Below are positions 57,800 through 64,000 of a DNA stretch of 64,000 bases, piece after piece. The notes beneath the pieces were generated by a model, which saw only the letters and a program-made list of their open reading frames with translations, was not told the DNA's origin and ran no database searches. Location of the stretch: positions 3,110,936 to 3,174,935 of the forward strand of contig JABAKD010000020.1 of NCBI GenBank assembly GCA_012845835.1, written 5' to 3'. This DNA is from Undaria pinnatifida (lineage: Eukaryota > Sar > Phaeophyceae > Laminariales > Alariaceae). Each line of letters opens with the position of its first letter. Positions within the stretch are counted from its first letter, which is position 1. The position numbers and the translations under genes were made by a program.

Positions 57800-58639
57800 T
57801 TACAGCGCAGCCCTTACGGCCATCAAACAATTGCCCGTGAAGTTTCGGCCTACCAGCTTGCCGCCCTCGACAAGTCCCTTGGACCGTTTCACGCCTCCCT
57901 TAACTTGCCCCCCCCACATGTGGCCCTCCGCCCTCATCCTCACGAACTCAACGAGCACTTCGCTCCCGGTCGACCGCAAAACCTCGCGGTGCCTCGCGTT
58001 CTGCGTGAACTTGTCCATCTGAATCTTTTCCCAGATCGCTTCCAGCGTGCTGATGTCGCCCTGTCTCCCGTACTGCTCCAGGGGGTGTAGCCCTAACTCC
58101 ATTCCCAAGGTCGTAGCCCGGCAGCGGATTTTGCCGGACGACTTATTGTTGGCAGCGGCCATTTTCGACACGATTCCCACGTTCCCTTTTTTTCGCCAGT
58201 GTGCGGCCTTGCAGGCTCCCTTTTCGCCCCCCAGCATGAGACGGAGGCCGCTCCCCAGCGTGGATAGGTCCCCCCCGACTGCCAGCCTAGACACGTCGGA
58301 GGCCTTCTTGGTGAAGTGGGCCCACCAATAGTGCTCGGCGCACGGAAAGATGAACTCTCGTTCAACCATACCGTCACTACCACTACCACCACCTCCACCA
58401 CCACCAGCTCCATCACCATCACCACCACCATCACCATCACCACCACCACCACCATCACCACCACCACCACCGCCACCATCACCACTACCACCACCGCCAC
58501 CACAACCACCACATTCTTCCCCTCCTTGTTGTCCGTCTTGTTCCACGAATACGCGCCCAACAATACGGCATTCGTTGAAGTTGGACAGCATGTGGAAAGG
58601 GGGAGTCATGTTCGAGCCAAAATAGCGGAAGGATGTCAT
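57800..58639 (-). CDS. NADAR-domain protein (YbiA-like) with glycine-rich insert
   Basis: Intact minus-strand frame of 279 residues from ATG 58639 (MTSFRYFGSNMTPPFHMLSNF). The open frame reaches 58954 without a better start, and an acceptor TCAATCTCAG just upstream could join an earlier exon. NADAR features are LSNF near the start, FPCAEHYWWAHFTKKA, then IWEKIQMDKFTQNARHREVL, a GSEVLVEFVR strand, HMWGGQV, and GRNFTGNCLMAVRA at the end. Known NADAR proteins include YbiA and RibX-fused glycosidases of the riboflavin pathway, and some remove ADP-ribose from modified guanine; which reaction applies here is unknown. Between the first strand and FPCAEHYWW about 45 residues, nearly all Gly/Asp/Ser, are encoded by a CCA/CCATCA microsatellite (58375-58510), unusual for this compact fold. 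Confidence 0.75.
   Translation of the reverse strand: MTSFRYFGSNMTPPFHMLSNFNECRIVGRVFVEQDGQQGGEECGGCGGGGGSGDGGGGGGGDGGGGGDGDGGGDGDGAGGGGGGGSGSDGMVEREFIFPCAEHYWWAHFTKKASDVSRLAVGGDLSTLGSGLRLMLGGEKGACKAAHWRKKGNVGIVSKMAAANNKSSGKIRCRATTLGMELGLHPLEQYGRQGDISTLEAIWEKIQMDKFTQNARHREVLRSTGSEVLVEFVRMRAEGHMWGGQVKGGVKRSKGLVEGGKLVGRNFTGNCLMAVRAAL
58375..58510. repeat. (CCA)n/(CCATCA)n microsatellite within the NADAR coding region
   Basis: Its length is compatible with the reading frame and it encodes poly-Gly/Asp on the minus strand. Confidence 0.85.
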
Positions 58640-59250
58640 GACGCCAAGCAAACCTGAGATTGACAGGTCGCACGACGCCGTACGTAAGTAAGAGAAGCAG
58701 AGCCGGGGGGCGGGAGGGGGGGGGGGGTAGTCAGTTGTAGTAGTAGCTTGCCGCAGCCATCGGACCATAGACTGTTGGACTATGCATCCCTTTTGAGACG
58801 GAGAAAGAGGGGGGGTGGGCATTTTCGCGTCGTCAGTTAGTCGTGATGAGATCGAGAATTTCGTCGAAACTCGTCTCATATTGGATCTTATCGACAAAAA
58901 AAAAACGGGCAGAAAACACGTGCGCGGCGAGTGCGTTTTTTTTTTTGGCGCCAAATCCCTTCAAAACTGCTACCGTGTATTTATGCAGCGAAGCATGATA
59001 GTGAGGAGATTCTCGGTTCGGTTAGACTCGAGCAGCAGAGCACATATAGCCAGGTCTGTAGACTAGCCATGTAGGGGCCGTCAACTCACAGCGTTTGTTT
59101 GAAGAGATCGCTTGTATGCCCTATATAACACGTGCTTTCTTGGAATAGTATTGATTATTATGATTTCCTACTTGATACCATACACAATTTTCAGGCACGG
59201 GCGTCGCAGCTGCGCTGCAACCTGTCAGATAACCCGGGAAGACGGGGCGA

Positions 59251-59505
59251 TCATTGATATTTGTAAGGTGGGTTTTGGTTTGATTTGATTGCTCTTTTTT
59301 CGCTGCATGCCCGCGGGTCGTCACCCTGACAGCACTCCAGACAGCAGGCGCGTTCGTCTGTGCTCACAACTACCGTGCGGTTCGTACGGTGCAGGCAGCC
59401 CAACCGCTGTAGTTTGTAGCCGCGAGTTGGTTTATTGTGGGTACGGGGGAACTCTATGCCGTAGTTGAGTGGATACCCACGGCCATGTGAGTTCAGTTTG
59501 CACAT
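59251..59505 (-). CDS. Small Cys-rich hypothetical ORF
   Basis: 84 codons from an ATG. The second half has a cysteine cluster (RACCLECCQGDDPRAC) following GCLHRTNRTVV, loosely like the C-terminal Cys-rich end of piggyBac-type transposases, but no catalytic domain lies upstream. There is no visible splice context. It could be a chance ORF. Confidence 0.25.
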   Translation of the reverse strand: MCKLNSHGRGYPLNYGIEFPRTHNKPTRGYKLQRLGCLHRTNRTVVVSTDERACCLECCQGDDPRACSEKRAIKSNQNPPYKYQ

Positions 59506-59509
59506 TGAA

Positions 59510-60700
59510 TCATTTCACTTGTGCGCCTTCTTCGATCGAGCGCTTTTAGGCGGGAAAGCCTAGTATTTCCCGGACGATTTTGATTTCATTTGGTTTTTCG
59601 GATCTTCCTAGGGCTTCAGCACCTTTGTGCAAAACGGACTATCCAGGATGTTTGACAGGAGTTGATGTGAGACAACAACAACCATACGAGGATACGGATA
59701 CTCTCCCAGACAGAAATGAGTTTCAACTATGATAGGTTAGCGTTGTCGTATCGGGATACCGGGATGTCGGAGATCTATCCCGCCGCTTCTCCCGCTTTTC
59801 CCTCTCTCCGGGGCGCCTTCCCCTTGATACTCAAGAGGAGCTAAATGATGTCTTGGCGAGGTACTTGTGAGGTAGGAGCTGAATTATCTTCCGTTTATAT
59901 CTAGTCTAGACTACGCGTTCTATTTGCCTAGACTACTCGCTGGCATCTCTCCACCACCCTAGCCATTGCCTGTGCGGTGGCGCTGCCGTGCAACGCTCCT
60001 GAGAGACAGGAAACATACTCCCTGGTGCACTGGGCTGTACCTCCGCACACACAGCACAGCAGTAACTAAATGAAGAGCTTTTTCATACAGTCCCAGTATG
60101 TCGTTAGATACTACCAGGTACTAATATACTACAGTGTACTACTACTGCTGCCGCTGGTGTGTGCTGCACAGGACTGCATCCAGAGAGTCTCACAAGCACC
60201 ACGCTCTGCCTCTACGCTGATTCGTAACTCGCGACTACAAGTGCTTTTGGCTGACCTGTCTTCGGTGGTCAAATCCTCAGAGTTCGAACTAGCCTCGTTG
60301 GGGTCGGTCACGAGTCGTGGTAGTTGTGAGCTCTGAGCGGAGGCGGGTCTCTTTTTTTTTTTGAAACAGCAGCACGAGTCAGATTCAGGACCGATACCAG
60401 AACCGGTCGTTTTAATTTCCAACATAAAAAAAGTCGGAACCTTCATCAGATTCTATCTGAAGAGTGCACTGAAGAGGCCGTACGAGCACTGCTGCTGCTG
60501 CTGCTGTAGAGTTCGGCTGCTATTATAGTGTGGTATCGTCAAACACCAGACACCTACTATCGTATGATAGCCATGATATGTTTTAGGCGCTCTATTTCCG
60601 AACTCTTTGCCACGTGTACAGCAGTATATATATACATAGTCGAGAAAAAAATCAGTTTATTTTTTTTAATTCGAGGGTGTGCTCGAATATCTTCGGTGTT
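59510..60700. other. Interval without a supported gene
   Basis: It holds a (TGC)n run at 60489-60506 and a GTTGATGTGAGACAACAACAACC fragment (about 59660) of the family C end. An 88-codon plus-strand ORF at 60070 is discussed under rejected items. Confidence 0.4.
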
Positions 60701-60754
60701 GTGTGTGTTGTCTTCACATCAAACCGTTCTTTCTACCCAACGACATCATCATCA

Positions 60755-60816
60755 GTAGTAGTATTAATAGTAGTAGTAGTATTAATAGTGGTAGTAGTAT
60801 TAATAGTAGTAGTAGC

Positions 60817-60847
<31 letters not shown>

Positions 60848-60853
60848 TAGTTT

Positions 60854-60888
<35 letters not shown>

Positions 60889-60915
60889 CTTCTTCTTCTT
60901 CTTCTTCTTCTTCTT
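60755..60915. repeat. (AGT)n-(GTT)n-(CTT)n compound microsatellite
   Basis: Three trinucleotide runs follow one another and abut the truncated family C copy at 60919. Confidence 0.9.
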
Positions 60916-60918
60916 CCT

Positions 60919-61060
60919 TTAACAACTCGCATAATCAAGTCCGTGGTTACAGGACAGGCTCCAGTCACTCCTGAGCTGAGGAATACCCCAGGGAAAGAAC
61001 ATGAACAAAACCAAAGGTCTGGTAAACGCACAGTCTATATCACAGCTGGGAGAGTGTTAT
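60919..61060 (-). repeat. Dispersed repeat family C, copy 3 (truncated)
   Basis: Contains AACTCGCATAATCAAGTCCG and ACAGGACAGGCTCCAGTCAC, as in the other two copies, with the microsatellite at its end. Confidence 0.6.
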
Positions 61061-61145
61061 AAGGCTTAGTTTGGGTAAGCCATTGGTTGACCTTTTGCAA
61101 GTGGTCAACGGACTAATACCCCACTAGTCTAATACCTTAACAATC
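61060..61145 (+). repeat. Fragment of the tRNA-tailed repeat, inverted relative to 10107 and 17274
   Basis: Contains TTAGTTTGGGTAAGC, TTGCAAGTGGTCAA and AATACCCCACTA in opposite sense to the other copies. Confidence 0.55.
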
Positions 61146-61276
61146 TATCTCTTACCACCAACAACACAGCGCACACTCTCTCTGATGCTCCCACAACTGT
61201 CCACACACAACAACAGCAGCAAGCAGTAGTAAGTAACGTACACTAAAAAAATAGAATTAGACTAGACTACTGGACC

Positions 61277-61660
61277 AGTTGTAAGATCGAAGATTTGTCG
61301 AAACTCGTCTTTGCACGAGCTTTGTGATGGATACTCCGATCGCGCGTATTACGGGGTGTGTGTGTCCTCATTAAGGATATAGGTCGGCGACTCCCCTTGG
61401 AACTACAGTGTAGCTTGTACCAGGGTCAACAGGGTGATGTTAATCAGTCCTGTGCGTGGAAACTATAAACCCGTTTTTGAGGGGGACAAGATCTGACAGC
61501 TGTGGAAGGAAATACATCAGTTTATCAAGTGTATCCTGTAAGTCGTATAACCGGTGAGGGGAGGGCGGAGTTTGTAAGGGCGTGGGGGCCTGGGTTTGAG
61601 TGAGAGGGAGCGGGGCGGGGGGGGGGGGGGCGGGGCAATTCCATCTGTGCGCGGAAACTT
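61277..61660 (+). repeat. Dispersed repeat family B, copy 3
   Basis: Homologous to copies at 18738 and 39557, same orientation, same G-run end. Confidence 0.65.
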
Positions 61661-61725
61661 CAAATCTTTCAAGGGAACAAATCTGATGGTTGTGGATTGT
61701 GGAAGGAATGCATCATGATTCAGTT

Positions 61726-62806
61726 GAAAGCAACTGAGTTAAATCGACACACGACGCGTATGAAAATACGTGGAAGTGTGGTGAGCTCGAGCTATATTTT
61801 TCCCCATCCGCCGGAGGATTAGAAAAAAAAAAAAAAAAAACATCAGTTTATCATGTGTATCCTGTAAGTCGTACAACCAGTGAGGAGAAGGCGGAGTGTT
61901 CGAAGGGTTGTCGGGGGAGGGGGATTTCCAACAGCTTTAGGTCGCATATATTGTGTTGGAGCTTGCTATACGCACGGTGCTAGGTCTCGGCGACTATCCA
62001 TAACACGATGGTGCGGGTGGTGGGGAAGGAGGGGGCGTTGGTAGGGGGAGGGGGGGGATGGATTGGAGCTACGGCATGGATGGCTAGTATACTGCTGTAT
62101 ACCAGGCATGCAGTATTAATGGTAAAACATATAATACCACTACTACACATTTGTTATAATTAATCAAATCGAGCAATGTCATAACCAGCTTCATTTTATA
62201 AGGTTTGTTCTAGTAACAACGCCAGCTGTGGATTCGACAAAATTTAGCGCCTATAGCAACTCATCTTTGCAAGCTGCACAACGCACCGGTCGCCCGCGTT
62301 CTTAGTGAGTTTGTCGTGAGTTAACGCAAGGCTTTTAGCACCGCACTCCCGACATGGGGACAAAACACTCGGGAGTTATACTACAATTTTTTAGGAGTTG
62401 GAAACAGGTTGTTAACGCCCCCTCTAGAACTGCACCCACCTTTTGGGGCACGACTGTTAATATCTACTAGGATTTAGTGTGGAATAACTACTGCAGTTCT
62501 TAACGTCTGCACAACTGGAAACCCGTTTTCGGGGGACAAAATTACTTGGATTTAATATAGGAACGAGTTTTGGGGCTCTAAAGGGGTTTTATAAGGGGTT
62601 ACACAAGAAGAATCTCAGAGGAAACGCGTGCCACGCTAGTAACAGTGGTACATCCACACACAGCACTTTAGTGACCAAAACTTTTCTGCCATTGCAGGGC
62701 TCCTCGCCTGACTTTCAAGCTCTACCTTCCTCCGGCGGATGGGGAAAAATAAAGCTTTAGCTCACCACACTTTACGCGTCGTGTGTCGATTTAACTCAGT
62801 TGCTTT
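61726..62806. mobile_element. Putative DNA element with ~85-bp terminal inverted repeats
   Basis: GAAAGCAACTGAGTTAAATC...CATCCGCCGGAGGA at 61726-61818 recurs inverted at 62727-62806. The ~0.9-kb interior has no long ORF and contains a poly-A run and fragments of other repeats. No clear target duplication was found. Confidence 0.5.
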
Positions 62807-62809
62807 CGC

Positions 62810-63711
62810 AGCCCAACGCTAGCTGGCGCACCCTTCGGGTCCCATTGTAGGTATAGCGTAAGCTGTCCCCGTCAGTGGTCTTCGTTACAACTCCGGCAGC
62901 GCAAGCTCTACCCGTTCACGTTGAATCTTCATGCTATGCTCGTACGTCCTCCGCGTTGCATACCTACTGTGCAGTTCATGTGATAGAATTGTTCATCGGA
63001 CTGCATATGCTTTTTTTTGTCATGACCACAGCAGATTTTTAGAGGTTCGGTATGAGACCTCAGATCAGGAACCACTAGAAATAGGTCGTAGCACTGGCCA
63101 GGAAACACACAATACAACTCACCAGCTAAAAGGCTAGCCATGCCAGGTGACAAGTTTAACAGCCATGCGGGTTCGCCGAGTGAATGCAAAGAAGCGCAGT
63201 GGCAGTCGCAACCAACAAAAAAAAAAACACACACACACACGGCGGCACACAGGAGGGCCGGCAGCGTTGCTTGCTTGAATCTAACCTTGTTCACATCAAA
63301 CGCGCATGTGCATGTTCCGAGGCATATTTGGGTCGAATTGGATACTAAAAATCGATCAATTTTACTCTTTATATACGAAATATCGTTACGGAGCTTAATC
63401 AATACCAAGATACCAGGTATAGAGATATAGATATAGCTCCGTACCACAAAAGAAAAGCCTTCTGCGTTCTCCGCTCACTCGTGACATGCACTCACCCCCT
63501 CCCTGGTCACCAACAGGCAAGTTTTGCGCTTGCTCTCCTCTTCTTCTCTAATCTAGCCACCAGAGCCCAAACACCAACATCCAAACGGCCAGAGATCGAA
63601 CGACCACGAGCGTATAGCAGTAACTGCCATGACTTACTTTTCATCTTTCTTACGTAAAAAAAAAAATACTATGAATACCTCTTTCCCGAACGGCCTCGAA
63701 AGCTGGCCTAC
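62810..63711. other. Interval without a supported gene
   Basis: A 172-codon minus-strand frame (63447-62929) has no usable start or splice acceptor and passes through an (AC)n run. Not called. Confidence 0.4.
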
Positions 63712-63851
63712 CTGAACAAACAGGGAGCGTTGCCCGTGCTCAGTCAAGGAAATCGTGTACCAGAACGAGCGCACTTTTGCCCCCGTTGGAGGCAAAATTA
63801 ACACCAGTAAAAACAAGAGGCCCCGGACAACGCCCCACATCGAGACAAAAA
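63712..63851 (-). CDS. Candidate internal exon of a membrane protein
   Basis: Minus-strand acceptor GTGGTTGCAG precedes FVSMWGVVRGLLFLLVLI, which has a plausible membrane helix, and the stretch ends RSLFVQ at a donor CAG|GTAGGC. Length is 140 bp. No neighbouring exon could be joined; the rest of the gene would lie right of the window and to the left in an unrecognised exon. Unidentified. Confidence 0.3.
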
Positions 63852-64000
63852 CTGCAACCACAGCAAGACTCCGCTCGCTGCTGGTTACTTTGGGTTAAAA
63901 TACAGATGGAGGGGCTATCAGGCCAGCCACCTCCACCCGCAAGCATACCCTCGCAATCATACACATAATATATAGATAGAAGCCCCGGAAAGCGCCCACA

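Noticed and set aside
60070-60336. 88-codon plus-strand ORF with ATG and a hydrophobic start ending VCA|AQ
   Set aside because: It resembles a secreted peptide but has no conserved feature, sits in repeat-rich DNA, and the opposite strand is equally open; not enough to call a gene.
62929-63447. 172-codon minus-strand ORF
   Set aside because: It crosses an (AC)n run and lacks an ATG, an acceptor site or a known domain, although a donor-like GTGAGT follows LLAG.

Overview
The window reads as nuclear DNA from a eukaryotic alga, most likely a heterokont (stramenopile) with a secondary red-type plastid, possibly a brown alga or close relative. Four intron-bearing host genes can be assembled by joining short open stretches at GT-AG sites with matching phase. 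One of them, a DUF1995 protein, starts with a hydrophobic signal followed by an A-F junction of the ASAFAP type used for import into such plastids. Introns run mostly from 0.1 to 4 kb, base composition is mixed, and microsatellites and homopolymers are very common. There is no bacterial operon structure. The species call is inference.

Layout. 0.1-3.0 kb: a small LTR element with no coding capacity, sitting in an intron. 3.0-9.6 kb, minus strand: the 5' part (seven exons) of a Nup133-like nucleoporin gene that runs off the left edge; intron 1 carries a PIF/Harbinger-like MITE. 10.1-17.7 kb, minus strand: a decayed non-LTR retrotransposon with a reverse transcriptase and a C-terminal zinc knuckle plus restriction-like nuclease, preceded by a tandemly duplicated RING-like region and flanked by dispersed repeats. 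17.8-18.6 kb: an hAT-like non-autonomous element. 20.1-28.2 kb, minus strand: a seven-exon, plastid-targeted DUF1995 (LPA3-like) gene. 29-43 kb: a repeat-dense block with a decayed tyrosine-recombinase (DIRS/Ngaro-type) retroelement at 31.0-34.6 kb, fold-back sequences, inverted partial copies of a composite repeat, a second MITE copy and tRNA-derived fragments. 43.3-43.7 kb, minus strand: a small, frame-broken, unidentified gene. 46.5-50.4 kb, plus strand: a four-exon gene with a BAG-like co-chaperone domain. 55-57.5 kb: repeats, including a 79-bp hairpin flanked by a 5-bp duplication. 57.8-58.6 kb, minus strand: a NADAR-domain gene with a microsatellite-encoded glycine loop. 59-64 kb: mostly repeats, with a few weak ORFs.

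The host genes belong to unrelated processes (nuclear pore, photosystem assembly, Hsp70 co-chaperoning, ADP-ribose/N-glycoside chemistry) and show no sign of working together. The window is chiefly a record of mobile-element turnover between and inside ordinary genes. The most unusual signals are the RING-like repeats attached to the non-LTR element, the NADAR gene with its glycine insert, the precise 79-bp hairpin with a target duplication, the recurrent GGGTAACTGGCCC-type motif upstream of the recombinase retroelement, and the window-wide excess of the word TACCTGGTA/TACCAGGTA.
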